From contig JAITGL010000043.1 of NCBI GenBank assembly GCA_031280645.1, positions 9,290 through 73,289 on the forward strand: 64,000 bases of DNA, read 5' to 3'. A program made the translations under genes and the position numbers. This DNA comes from Tannerellaceae bacterium. Lineage in GTDB: Bacteria; Bacteroidota; Bacteroidia; Bacteroidales; Tannerellaceae. Positions 1-8,545 of the stretch are shown here, in pieces (position 1 is the first letter of the stretch; each line of letters begins with the position of its first letter). The notes under the pieces are model-generated. The model was given only the letters and a program-made list of their open reading frames with translations, ran no database searches and was not told the DNA's origin.

Positions 1-504
1 CTTCTTGCCAACCGCGCCTCCAAGGTGAAGGTCGCTCATGGCAACAACGGTGAGCTCGCGCATTGCTCCGCCGGCTTTCGTAATCGGCAGGTTGAGTTCA
101 ACGCGCTGTTTATTACGGTAGTTAAAGGAGCCTGCGATAAGTATTAGCGCAATAAATGCCAAAAGCGAAAAGAAACTTGTCCATCCGCGAGGCAAAATCC
201 ATCCCGATGGGATAAACGGTAAAAGGCGAAGGATATCGGCAATAATGAATATTAGGAAAAGATATAGGAATATCACCAGCCACGATCCTCCAACACGATA
301 GAACACTTTGATAACAGCCGGATTAACTATATCGCCCAAGAAAAAATGAAGAAAAAACATGCAAATAGCTGCAAACCCCAAAGCTATAACAGTTATGCGC
401 CCCGCCGGCGACGGAACAAGCTGTCCAAGCCGGTGGAGCACATAATAATGAAGCCCGATTACAACCGCTAAAAAAATGACGGCCAATAATATCGACGGTC
501 GCAT
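1..504 (-). CDS. Metallophosphoesterase, membrane-anchored (3' end outside window)
   Basis: The reading frame is open from the ATG at 502-504 to the window edge (168 codons), so this is the N-terminal half only. The first ~125 residues hold about four hydrophobic segments, then the chain reaches VVAMSDLHLGGAVGKK, the first metal-binding motif (D-x-H) of calcineurin-like phosphoesterases. This matches the YkuE-like layout of Bacteroidota, with N-terminal membrane helices and a phosphoesterase domain. The remaining metal-binding motifs would lie beyond position 1. The gene starts 12 nt after the stop of the mannose-1-phosphate guanylyltransferase gene and is probably co-transcribed with it. The substrate cannot be told from sequence. 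Confidence 0.8.
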   Translation of the reverse strand, partial: MRPSILLAVIFLAVVIGLHYYVLHRLGQLVPSPAGRITVIALGFAAICMFFLHFFLGDIVNPAVIKVFYRVGGSWLVIFLYLFLIFIIADILRLLPFIPSGWILPRGWTSFFSLLAFIALILIAGSFNYRNKQRVELNLPITKAGGAMRELTVVAMSDLHLGGAVGKK

Positions 505-516
505 TATCCGTTTAGG

Positions 517-1602
517 CTATACATATTTCTTCCCGAATTTAAGTTTCGCGCTCGCGATAAACTCTTTTATCCTCGACTCGCTTTCTTTTTTGCAAATGAG
601 GAGAACATTGCCCGATTCGGCAACAATATGACCCTCAAGACCTTCAATAACAACGAGCCTGTCGGAATCTTCAACGGCAACTAAATTATTGCCGCTATTG
701 TAAAACATAGCTTGGGTTTTCTGCAATTTAACATTACCGGTATCATCCTTATTGTGGGAAATGTCATAAAGGGAACCCCAGGTTCCAAGGTCGGCCCAAC
801 CAAAATCAACGCGCATCATATAAACATTTTCCGCTTTTTCCATCACGCCATAGTCGATAGAAATGTTTTCGCAATATGGATATTGTTTGTTGATAAAATC
901 GCTCTCGGCAGGAGTATTATAAGCATCGGTTCCGCTCTTGAATATATCGTTAACGTTTGGGCAGTAGCTTGCTAAAGCATTGATAATTACATTAACATTC
1001 CACAGAAACAGCCCTGAGTTCCAGAAAAACTCATCGCTTTTATGAAGGATTTCAGCCATGGTTTGATCAGGCTTTTCGATAAATGTCTTTACTTTAACAA
1101 ACTCTCCCGTTCCCAAATCGCTCGTTTGTATATAGCCGTAGGCCGTTTCCGGACGGCTTGTTTTTATGCCCAGAGTAACAAGGGCCTGATTGGCGCGCAC
1201 AAATTCAAGGCCGCTCTCCACATTTTTAAGAAAAATATCCTCCTTTAAAACCAAATGATCCGATGGGGCAACAACAATATTGGCGTTAGGATTGCGCTTA
1301 CGGATATGATAAGAGGCATAAGCAATGCAAGGCGCTGTGTTGCGGCGTATCGGCTCGGCTAAAATGTTGGCCTCCGGAAGCGTGGGAATCTGCTCCTTGA
1401 TGAGGGATACGTAAGCTACATTGGTGACAATGATGATGTTTTCTGTTGGAATAATTTTGGCAAAACGATCAAATGTTTTCTGCAAAAGCGAACGACCTTC
1501 GCCAAAAAAATCAAGAAACTGTTTGGGGTAATTTTCTTTACTGAATGGCCAGAAGCGGCTGCCTACGCCTCCTCCCATAATTATGCAATAATTGTCTTTC
1601 AT
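517..1602 (-). CDS. manC: Mannose-1-phosphate guanylyltransferase
   Basis: Cytosolic nucleotidyltransferase making GDP-mannose from GTP and mannose-1-phosphate, a precursor for surface polysaccharides and GDP-fucose. The N-terminus MKDNYCIIMGGGVGSRFWPF carries the GGGxGxRxWP nucleotide-binding loop. FIEKPD and a C-terminal VEDSDRLVVIEG stretch are also typical. At 361 residues it is the short single-domain form; the C-terminal mannose-6-phosphate isomerase domain of the ~470-residue bifunctional enzymes is absent. The ATG at 1602 is the only sensible start because the glycine loop begins at residue 9. It is divergent from the DUF5672 gene; the shared upstream gap holds a 21-bp repeat array. 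Confidence 0.93.
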   Translation of the reverse strand: MKDNYCIIMGGGVGSRFWPFSKENYPKQFLDFFGEGRSLLQKTFDRFAKIIPTENIIIVTNVAYVSLIKEQIPTLPEANILAEPIRRNTAPCIAYASYHIRKRNPNANIVVAPSDHLVLKEDIFLKNVESGLEFVRANQALVTLGIKTSRPETAYGYIQTSDLGTGEFVKVKTFIEKPDQTMAEILHKSDEFFWNSGLFLWNVNVIINALASYCPNVNDIFKSGTDAYNTPAESDFINKQYPYCENISIDYGVMEKAENVYMMRVDFGWADLGTWGSLYDISHNKDDTGNVKLQKTQAMFYNSGNNLVAVEDSDRLVVIEGLEGHIVAESGNVLLICKKESESRIKEFIASAKLKFGKKYV

Positions 1603-1694
1603 GAATTAATTGTTTTTAGTGTCAATATACCTAATAAACGTAATCCCGGCGCATTTATTTCAATAAACATGTATTGGAAATAGTGTCAAAATGG

Positions 1695-1702
1695 CAAATC
1701 TA
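1695..1702 (-). promoter_or_regulatory. Putative -7 box for manC
   Basis: On the minus strand this reads TAGATTTG, matching the Bacteroidota -7 consensus TAnnTTTG. No convincing TTTG lies about 19 nt upstream. The implied leader is about 85 nt. It lies just outside the left end of the repeat array. Confidence 0.35.
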
Positions 1703-1734
1703 TTGCCTTCTATTGCGTTGGGAGGTGGTTTGGG

Positions 1735-1944
1735 GTAGTTGGGAAAACCGTTTTGGTAGCTACGAAAAGAGTTCCGGTAGTTGGGAAAACCGTTTTGGTA
1801 GCTACGAAAAGAGTTCCGGTAGCTACGAAAACCGTTTTGGTAGCTACGAAAAAAGTTCCGGTAGCTACGAAAATCGTTTTGGTAGCTACGGAAAAGGTTT
1901 TGGTAGCTACCAAAATCGTTTTCTCAACTACCCAAATCGTTTCT
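1735..1944. repeat. Phased palindrome array A: ten 21-bp units, GTAGCTAC family
   Basis: Ten units follow one another at exactly 21 bp (starts 1735, 1756, 1777 and so on to 1924). Most units are GTAGCTAC, an 8-bp perfect palindrome, plus a 13-bp spacer of the type GAAAANNGTTNNG. Units 1 and 3 begin GTAGTTGGG, and the last begins TCAACTACC, which is the same variant on the other strand. The array is therefore bounded by inward-facing variant units. It fills the divergent gap between manC and the DUF5672 gene. The same family recurs at 31604-31708. Open frames through it encode only artificial repeats, because 21 is a multiple of three. Confidence 0.95.
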
Positions 1945-2081
1945 TTTGGGCAAAATTTACATAAGCAATTGTCCGGCGGATTATTAAACTTGCAGCTAAA
2001 GCTCAAATTATCATATATATAAGTGATATGTACTTTCATGCCCGGATGTGATTTTGCCGCGCAAATCTTTTGCGAAAGAGT

Positions 2082-2089
2082 TACATTTG
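2082..2089 (+). promoter_or_regulatory. Putative -7 box for the DUF5672 gene
   Basis: TACATTTG matches TAnnTTTG and lies 45 nt before the ATG at 2134. A good -33 TTTG at the right distance was not found. Confidence 0.4.
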
Positions 2090-2133
2090 CATCAGGCTAA
2101 TCGCCTTAAATTTTTAATTAATATGATGCTTAA

Positions 2134-2910
2134 ATGAAACAGGAAAATTTGGTGCAAGTTCTGATTCCGGTTTATAAGTCGGATATTTCCGTATTGGAGG
2201 AGCGATCCTTGCGGCAGGTATATGCAATTTTGGGAGAGGTATTCCCTATGGTAATTGTCAAGCCGGAGTCGCTCAACGTTGATTTGTGGATTGAAAAGTA
2301 CCCAAAGCTTACGGCGGTTTCTTTTCCCAACGCATGTTTTGACGGTGTTGCGGCCTATAATCGCCTTATGCTGTCGGCTGCTTTTTACGAGCGTTTCAGC
2401 AGCGCGGAATATATTTTGATTCATCAGCTTGATGCCTGGATTTTTCGTAACGAGCTTGAACAGTGGTGTGTAGAAGGCTACGATTATATCGGCGCTCCAT
2501 GGTTGAAAAAGCCGGCGTACAATCTTCCCGTTGTTTCGCAAATCATGAGGCTTTGTTATCTGTTCGATAAATTTCGCGGGCGGCCTAACAAGCAGGATTT
2601 ATATAATAAGGTGGGTAACGGGGGCTTATCGCTACGGAAAGTGCAAAGCCATATCCGCGTTGCTAATGAGCGCGCTTCGGAAATCAACCGTTTTGTTTCG
2701 CAAAAACGTTCGCATCTTTTTAATGAGGACGTATTTTGGGCCTCCGTTCCTGAGTTTTCTTACCCTGATGTCAACAAATCGCTCCGTTTTTCATTCGACA
2801 AATATCCGCGTTTGTCGTTAAAGCTTACCGGAGGGGTCTTGCCTTTTGGCTGTCATGGCTGGTATTCGAGGAAGATGCGGAGGTTTTGGCGGGATGTGAT
2901 TGGCTTTTGA
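2134..2910 (+). CDS. DUF5672 family protein, probable glycosyltransferase
   Basis: The 258-residue protein has the DUF5672 signature: LVQVLIPVYKSD near the start, YILIHQLDAWIF (~residues 108-119) resembling the D-x-D-like site of GT-A glycosyltransferases, YDYIGAPW, VGNGGLSLRK (~168-177), NEDVFW, and a C-terminal PFGCHGW. The G-N-G-G-L-S-L-R block is the acceptor-loop motif often seen in bacterial polysaccharide glycosyltransferases. Probable role: adding a sugar to a surface glycan, which fits the neighbouring GDP-mannose synthase gene, but donor and acceptor are unknown. It is a single-gene unit with its own -7 box and no signal peptide. Confidence 0.75.
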   Translation: MKQENLVQVLIPVYKSDISVLEERSLRQVYAILGEVFPMVIVKPESLNVDLWIEKYPKLTAVSFPNACFDGVAAYNRLMLSAAFYERFSSAEYILIHQLDAWIFRNELEQWCVEGYDYIGAPWLKKPAYNLPVVSQIMRLCYLFDKFRGRPNKQDLYNKVGNGGLSLRKVQSHIRVANERASEINRFVSQKRSHLFNEDVFWASVPEFSYPDVNKSLRFSFDKYPRLSLKLTGGVLPFGCHGWYSRKMRRFWRDVIGF

Positions 2911-2993
2911 TTGGTTGATAACCTGCTTTTTGCGGCGTTTGCCTCCTTTGGCTTCATAGTATATAGTATTGCGGGATTCGTTAGTAGTAGGTA

Positions 2994-3024
2994 TTGCACA
3001 GTATATTATTTCGTAATATCTTTG
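2994..3024 (+). promoter_or_regulatory. Promoter for the padR-pspC pair
   Basis: TTG at 2994-2996, then 20 nt, then TATCTTTG at 3017-3024 (TAnnTTTG). Transcription would begin near 3030, which rules out the in-frame ATG at 2994 and supports the ATG at 3051 for the PadR gene. Confidence 0.6.
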
Positions 3025-3050
3025 TTGCATTATTAAAAATAAAATCCGGA

Positions 3051-3377
3051 ATGAATGCAGAAAACGTAAAATCACAGATGAGAAAAGGGATACTCGAATA
3101 TTGTATTCTTTTACTCCTGAGCAAGGAAAAGGCTTACAGTTCCGACATTATGCAGAAATTGCAAGCCGCCCGGCTCATTGTTGTTGAAGGCACATTATAT
3201 CCGTTGCTTACCCGGCTTAAAAACAGCGATTTGCTGGGTTATCACTGGATAGAATCCACTCAGGGGCCGCCACGTAAATATTACGAGCTTACTGAAAAAG
3301 GCAAGTCTTTTTTAAACGAACTTGAAACTTCGTGGACCGAGTTACATGAAACCATTAATCACATTAAGAATAAATAA
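3051..3377 (+). CDS. PadR family transcriptional regulator
   Basis: A 108-residue winged-helix regulator. It shows the PadR pattern MRKGILEYCILLLL, then YSSDIMQKL, EGTLYPLLTRLKNSDLL (recognition helix) and GPPRKYYELTEKGKSFLNEL (wing and dimer helix). The frame also has an ATG at 2994, but that lies upstream of the promoter, and family members start with a short sequence like MNAENVKSQMRKG. It lies 12 nt before the PspC-domain gene. The same pairing of a PadR regulator and a PspC membrane protein is common in Bacteroidota, where the regulator probably controls its own operon in response to envelope stress. Confidence 0.9.
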   Translation: MNAENVKSQMRKGILEYCILLLLSKEKAYSSDIMQKLQAARLIVVEGTLYPLLTRLKNSDLLGYHWIESTQGPPRKYYELTEKGKSFLNELETSWTELHETINHIKNK

Positions 3378-3389
3378 ATTAAAAAGACG

Positions 3390-4517
3390 ATGAAAAAGAC
3401 GCTTACAGTCAACCTGGGAGGCACTGTTTTTCACATAGACGAGGATGCCTACCAACTGCTGGAGAAATATCTGGCAAATTTGAGAATACATTTCAGTAGG
3501 GAAGATGGAACCGAAGAAATAATGAGTGATTTTGAACAGCGAATTGCTGAAATCCTTGGCGACAAAATTCGCGCCGGATACAGCGTTATCACAATCGACG
3601 ATGTGGAAACCGTTATCAGGCGCATGGGAAAGGTGGAAGATTTATGCGAACATGATTTTCGCGACGACGACCGGAAAAAGAACGAACAGAGCTATACCGG
3701 CCCGCAGCCTCATGTTCGCGTAGAGCGGCTCGGCCGACGGTTGTTCAGGAATGAAGACGACAAGATGCTTGGCGGCGTGTGCAGCGGCTTGGCGGCTTAT
3801 ATGGGCTGGGATCCGACGCCGGTGCGGCTGCTTGCTTTCTTGCTGATATTTGTATGGGCTGTGTCGATCCCGGTTTACATTATCCTTTGGCTGCTTGTTC
3901 CGCCGGCTCGCACGGCTACTGAGAAGTTGCAAATGCGCGGCGAGAATGTAACGATTGAGAATATCGGCAAAACCGTTACGGATGGGTTCGAGAAGTTTTC
4001 GTCGAAGGTGAATGAGTATGCTACTTCGGAAAAATCGCGCAGCTTTATTCAGAAGTTTGCCGATGTGGTTGTTGAACTTATAGGAATAGTGTTGAAGTGT
4101 GCGGGCATATTGATTGGGATTGTTCTTTTCCCGGCGCTGATAGTTGTGATTGTTACGTTGTTTTTCTGCATCATAGGGTTAATAATCGGCGGAATAAGCG
4201 GGAGTTACGGACTGTTGTCGCATTGGCTGCCTTCGCTTGATTGGGATCGCATCGGCGATTATCCGGTTTGGGGGCTTACGCTCCTGGGCGTGTTCGGCAT
4301 CTTGATGGTGGGGATTCCGGTGGCTGCGCTTTTGCACAGTATACTTTGCGCTGCGTTTAAATGGAAGTCGTGGAGCGAGGGAACGAAGTGGGCGTTGTTT
4401 ATCCTGTGGTTCATCGCGCTTGTACTCGGCATTGTTTTGGCTCTGCACTACGGGTTTCATTGGCATCATTGGGAAGGATGGAGGTTAGGCCGGATTTTCA
4501 GGATATTCAGGCTTTAG
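3390..4517 (+). CDS. PspC domain-containing membrane protein
   Basis: A 375-residue inner-membrane protein. Residues 1-90 form a cytosolic domain (MKKTLTVNLGGTVFHIDEDA start) typical of Bacteroidota PspC proteins. The PspC domain follows at about 115-175 (RRLFRNEDDKMLGGVCSGLAAYMGWDPTPVRL, abbreviated by position, then a membrane helix ending LLVPP). The C-terminal half has three or four further hydrophobic segments. By analogy with the phage-shock protein system it probably senses or buffers membrane damage. It is co-transcribed with the upstream padR gene. Confidence 0.85.
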   Translation: MKKTLTVNLGGTVFHIDEDAYQLLEKYLANLRIHFSREDGTEEIMSDFEQRIAEILGDKIRAGYSVITIDDVETVIRRMGKVEDLCEHDFRDDDRKKNEQSYTGPQPHVRVERLGRRLFRNEDDKMLGGVCSGLAAYMGWDPTPVRLLAFLLIFVWAVSIPVYIILWLLVPPARTATEKLQMRGENVTIENIGKTVTDGFEKFSSKVNEYATSEKSRSFIQKFADVVVELIGIVLKCAGILIGIVLFPALIVVIVTLFFCIIGLIIGGISGSYGLLSHWLPSLDWDRIGDYPVWGLTLLGVFGILMVGIPVAALLHSILCAAFKWKSWSEGTKWALFILWFIALVLGIVLALHYGFHWHHWEGWRLGRIFRIFRL

Positions 4518-4525
4518 AGCATGAG

Positions 4526-5140
4526 TTATTTCTCAATTTTCCTGAAAGAATATCCCTCGGCAAGTAGCCATTCGATGGAGAGGGGCAAGGCTTTTTTCAG
4601 GTTGTGCTCGGCTTTCAGCGAATCGTGGAATACGATAATCGAGCCGTTGCGAACGTACCGGCAAACAACGCGGAATACGTCGTCGGGCCTCATGTGGGGG
4701 CTATAATCGCGGGTTACAACATCCCACATTATTACATTATATTGTTTTCTTAAGGCGAGGATTTGCCTTGGACGTAAATGGCCGTGCGGAGGTCGGAAGA
4801 GATTGCTTTCGATGTATCCGGCGGCCTTTTCTACGTTGGCCAAGTAGGTTGAAGTGCGGCAGCATGCGCCTTGGAGGTGATTGAAGGTGTGGTTGCCAAC
4901 GCTGTGGCCGGCTTCAACGATTGCGCGGTAAACGCCGGGATGTTTTACAACATTGTCGCCAACGCAAAAGAAGGTGGCTTTAATGCCGAAGCGGTCGAGG
5001 GTATCCAAAACCCAAGGGGTGATATCGGGGATGGGGCCGTCGTCGAATGTGAGATAAACACATTTACGGTTGGCCGGCATCCTCCATATCGCCCCTGGGA
5101 ATATCGCCCTGTACAGAAAGGGCGGTTGCTCTATAAGCAT
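4526..5140 (-). CDS. Polysaccharide deacetylase (NodB homology) family protein
   Basis: A 204-residue carbohydrate esterase family 4 enzyme. Motif 1 is YLTFDDGP (catalytic base Asp and metal Asp), motif 2 is HSVGNHTFNH (two metal His), motif 3 is FRPPHGH, then WDVVTRDY and a final IIVFHDS with the catalytic His. All key residues are present. No clear signal peptide is seen, although an N-terminal hydrophobic patch exists. The start codon abuts the stop codon of the upstream DUF2723 gene, so translation is probably coupled. The substrate may be an N-acetylated surface glycan or peptidoglycan. Confidence 0.9.
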   Translation of the reverse strand: MLIEQPPFLYRAIFPGAIWRMPANRKCVYLTFDDGPIPDITPWVLDTLDRFGIKATFFCVGDNVVKHPGVYRAIVEAGHSVGNHTFNHLQGACCRTSTYLANVEKAAGYIESNLFRPPHGHLRPRQILALRKQYNVIMWDVVTRDYSPHMRPDDVFRVVCRYVRNGSIIVFHDSLKAEHNLKKALPLSIEWLLAEGYSFRKIEK

Positions 5141-8100
5141 TTACTGGCTGTTGCGCGGGAATAACCTGGTGAAAGCCGTGGCGTAACGCTCGAATTCGGA
5201 TTTGTAGGAACTTGCAACGGTTGATTGCTGCTCTTCCGTGAAGCGGATTATTTCGTTCATCATGTAGAGGTTGTTCTCCACCGTTGAACGGATGCTTTTG
5301 ATCATCGGAGGGCTGAGACGGAAGTGCCAGTTGAGGTTTTGCGAGAATACTTTAAGCATTTCGGCAAAAACCTTTTCTCCTTTTTCCTTAGCTCCGAGCC
5401 GGAAGTACAGTTCGCCGAGATACCATGCGTTGAACTCCATCGGGACGTTTTCGGGCGGGAGAACTTCCATGCAGCGGTCGAGTACTTGCATGGCTTTCTC
5501 GTTTTGGTCTTCGGCCATGAGGGCTCTGGCAAGTTGCGAGAATATGCTGGTGCGATAGGTTTTGCACATGCGCATGGCGTTTTCGTCGATGTAGATGCCT
5601 GGGCGGGAGTTGTCTTTAAAGAGACGGCGGATGGGGTTGGAGTCGGGCTTAATGTTGTCAACGCCTCCCCATTTGAATTTGTTCATAACGTTGTCGAACA
5701 TCAGGTCGGTATTGATGCCGAGCTCCGGGTTGTTTTTAACGTCGAGCGGAACAATGCGGTATGTCATGCCGGTTTGCTGGAAGTACCCGTCGAGGCGAAC
5801 GTACTGGTCGGACTGCACCGTGATGGCATAGTAGATAGGACGCTTCCAATTGTTGGTGCGTATCATGTCGAGGATGGCCAGCTCCTGTTTGCCGAAATAG
5901 TTCTTGCCTTGCAAGTCGACGGTCATTTCCTTAACGATATACGGGTTATGACGTTCGGGGATAACATTGTTGTTAACCACCGCCGTCGAATCAACCCGGT
6001 AAAGAAGCGTTTGCGACGGAACGAATGCCAGCGGCTCGTCAAAGCCCGGCAACTTCTTTGTCCGTTCGTCCGACGATCTTACGAAGTCGAGAGCCCAGCC
6101 GAGGTCGATCGGTTGTTCCAGGGCCTGCACTATCCTTGTGAAGTCGCGGATGCCGCCTGAGCGGTAGTCTTCGTAGTTCCATGAAACGGGGAGCGGATCC
6201 GAGTCGTAGGCTTGGCGCTTCATTTGGTTGATGTACCAGTCAACTTGCAGGTAGCTGGTGTTGCAAACGCGAACGTCGGTGCGGATCCCTTCCACTTCCT
6301 GGGCGTACCAGAGGGGGAAGGTATCGTTGTCGCCGTTGGTGAAGATAATGGCGTTCGGCTCGCATGATTGCAGGTAATTTTGGCCGAAGTCGCGGGAGAT
6401 GTACCGCCCGGAGCGGTCGTGATCGTCCCACGTTTGACCCGCCATTTGGAACGGTACAAGGAGGCAGATAACCGATGCCGCCGATGCCGCCACAATCGCA
6501 GGAGCCTTGGCATACCGCTCCAGAGCCTTTGCAAGTCCGGCCACGCCTAAGCCTATCCATATCGTGAAGGCGTAGAAGGAGGCGGCAAAGGCATAGTCGC
6601 GCTCGCGGGGCTGATCGGTGTATTGATTAAGGTAAAGAACGATGGCAATGCCGGTCATGAAGAACAGGATGAAGGTTATCCAGAAGCTCTGGATACCTTT
6701 CTGGCCGGCAAGGGCCTGATAAAACAGCCCGATGATACCCAGCAGCAGCGGGAGCATATAATACACGTTGTGCCCTTTGTTGTTTGCCACGTCGAAAGGC
6801 TGATTGTCGATCGGGCCGAGCCGCGGCTCGTCGATAAACTTGATGCCGCTTGCCCATCGGCCGTGAAGTATGCCGCCGTCGCCCTGGATGTCGTTCTGGC
6901 GGCCGGCAAAGTTCCACATAAAGTAACGCCAATACATAAACGAAAGCTGGTAGCGGAAAAAGAACCTCAGGTTCTCGCCGAAGGTTGGCTTCATAACCGT
7001 TACCTCCTCTTTACCCTGATAATACTTAACCGGAGTTCCCTTAAAGTCCGACCAGCTCTTGTAGCCTGCAATATGGTGCGGAAGCGATTCGTACATGCGA
7101 GGGAAAAGCATGTTAAGCTCGTCGACATATACCGGTTGACGCTTGTAGCCCGACACTATGTAACGGTCTTTCTCGCCGGCCGATTTCTTGATCGTGCGGC
7201 TCCATACAGGCTCGCCTTGCTTGTATTGGGGGACAAGCTTGTTGCCCTCCGCCGTGTATTTAACGTCGGAAACAAACGTGTGGCCGTATACCAGCGGAAC
7301 ATTGTCGCCGTACTGCTCGCGCGCCAGGTAGGAGCGAAGAGTAAATATATCCTTAGGATCGTTCTGGTTCATTGGCGTGTCGGCCGTGGAGCGGATCATG
7401 ATAAGCGCGTAAGATGCGTAGCCGATCACTATAACCATTAATGAAACCATCGTTGTATTGATCAGCTTAACCTTCACCGTTTTCATCTTGTACAATACCA
7501 CGCCCACGCTGATGATAATAAGCGCGCCGAGCCAGTATCCGCTGCCGATAAAAGGTATTCCCAGAATTATCACGGAAAGGAGGAACGACGCCTTGATATT
7601 TATCGCCCGTATCTTGGTACGCATCGTTTCGTAAATCCCCCAAAAGAGTATCGCCGCGGCAACTGCGATATAGGCAAACACTCCCGAATTATACGGCATA
7701 CCCAATACGTTAACAAGCAAAAGCTCAAACAAACCGCATACCTCTACCAGCCCCTGAACCACGCCGTACATCATTATGCCCACAACGGCAAACGACAAAA
7801 GCAACGCAAGCAAAGTACCCTTCATATTCGGATTCGGGAACTTCTTATAATAATATACCAGAACGATAGCCGGGATACAAAGCAAATTTAAGAGGTGAAC
7901 GCCGATGCTCAGCCCCATCAAGTACGCAATCAGTACTATCCAGCGGTCGGAATGAGGATGGTCGGCCACATCTTCCCATTTAAGGATAAGCCAGAACACT
8001 AAGGCCGTAAACAGCGATGAGAAAGCGTAAACCTCGCCCTCCACCGCGCTGAACCAAAACGTATCGCTGAAAGTATAAGCCAGCGAGCCCACAAGCCCGC

Positions 8101-8467
8101 ATCCCATGATCAGGATAGTTTGAGCAAGCGTAAACTCCTCGCCCCCTTTAGCAATAATCTTGCGGGCAAGGTGAGTGATGGTCCAGAAAAGGAAAAGGAT
8201 AGTGAACGCGCTGCACAAGGCCGACATTGCATTAACCATAACCGGAACCTGCGACGGATCCGATGCAAGCTGGGTGAAAAGATTTGCAACCAACATAAAA
8301 ATGGGCGCTCCCGGAGGATGCCCTACTTCAAGCTTATAAGCCGAGGACACGAACTCGCCGCAATCCCAAAAGCTCGACGATGGTTCGATGGTTAGTAAAT
8401 ATACCGTTGAAGCGGCTGCAAAAGTTATCCAGCCAAGCAAGTTGTTAAGTAATTTATAATGTCTCAT
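5141..8467 (-). CDS. DUF2723 family membrane protein, probable protein O-glycosyltransferase-like
   Basis: An 1108-residue protein starting with a DUF2723 domain: WITFAAASTVYLLTIEPS then FWDCGEFVSSAYKLEVGHPPGAP, where the D-C-G-E motif and GHPPGAP are the family hallmark. This resembles the catalytic loop of protein O-mannosyltransferases (GT-C fold). About 10-12 membrane segments fill the first ~350 residues, with more near 580-720. The C-terminal 350 residues are soluble and end in TPR-like helices (ALMAEDQNEKAMQVLDRCME). Likely role: glycosylation at the periplasmic face of the inner membrane using a lipid-linked sugar. It is followed directly by the deacetylase. Confidence 0.85.
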   Translation of the reverse strand: MRHYKLLNNLLGWITFAAASTVYLLTIEPSSSFWDCGEFVSSAYKLEVGHPPGAPIFMLVANLFTQLASDPSQVPVMVNAMSALCSAFTILFLFWTITHLARKIIAKGGEEFTLAQTILIMGCGLVGSLAYTFSDTFWFSAVEGEVYAFSSLFTALVFWLILKWEDVADHPHSDRWIVLIAYLMGLSIGVHLLNLLCIPAIVLVYYYKKFPNPNMKGTLLALLLSFAVVGIMMYGVVQGLVEVCGLFELLLVNVLGMPYNSGVFAYIAVAAAILFWGIYETMRTKIRAINIKASFLLSVIILGIPFIGSGYWLGALIIISVGVVLYKMKTVKVKLINTTMVSLMVIVIGYASYALIMIRSTADTPMNQNDPKDIFTLRSYLAREQYGDNVPLVYGHTFVSDVKYTAEGNKLVPQYKQGEPVWSRTIKKSAGEKDRYIVSGYKRQPVYVDELNMLFPRMYESLPHHIAGYKSWSDFKGTPVKYYQGKEEVTVMKPTFGENLRFFFRYQLSFMYWRYFMWNFAGRQNDIQGDGGILHGRWASGIKFIDEPRLGPIDNQPFDVANNKGHNVYYMLPLLLGIIGLFYQALAGQKGIQSFWITFILFFMTGIAIVLYLNQYTDQPRERDYAFAASFYAFTIWIGLGVAGLAKALERYAKAPAIVAASAASVICLLVPFQMAGQTWDDHDRSGRYISRDFGQNYLQSCEPNAIIFTNGDNDTFPLWYAQEVEGIRTDVRVCNTSYLQVDWYINQMKRQAYDSDPLPVSWNYEDYRSGGIRDFTRIVQALEQPIDLGWALDFVRSSDERTKKLPGFDEPLAFVPSQTLLYRVDSTAVVNNNVIPERHNPYIVKEMTVDLQGKNYFGKQELAILDMIRTNNWKRPIYYAITVQSDQYVRLDGYFQQTGMTYRIVPLDVKNNPELGINTDLMFDNVMNKFKWGGVDNIKPDSNPIRRLFKDNSRPGIYIDENAMRMCKTYRTSIFSQLARALMAEDQNEKAMQVLDRCMEVLPPENVPMEFNAWYLGELYFRLGAKEKGEKVFAEMLKVFSQNLNWHFRLSPPMIKSIRSTVENNLYMMNEIIRFTEEQQSTVASSYKSEFERYATAFTRLFPRNSQ

Positions 8468-8545
8468 CTCTTAAATATTTTCAAGTATAAACGATTTATT
8501 ATTGTCTTTATTATAGACCGTTGCACGCAGCGGCCACTTGGATTG

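Noticed and set aside
1674..2039. Open frames of 89-109 codons on both strands through the GTAGCTAC array
   Set aside because: They encode only 7-residue repeats created by a 21-bp period, have no start signals, and are open in several frames at once.
5324..6160. 278-codon plus-strand ORF within the DUF2723 gene
   Set aside because: Antisense shadow of a gene with clear family motifs.
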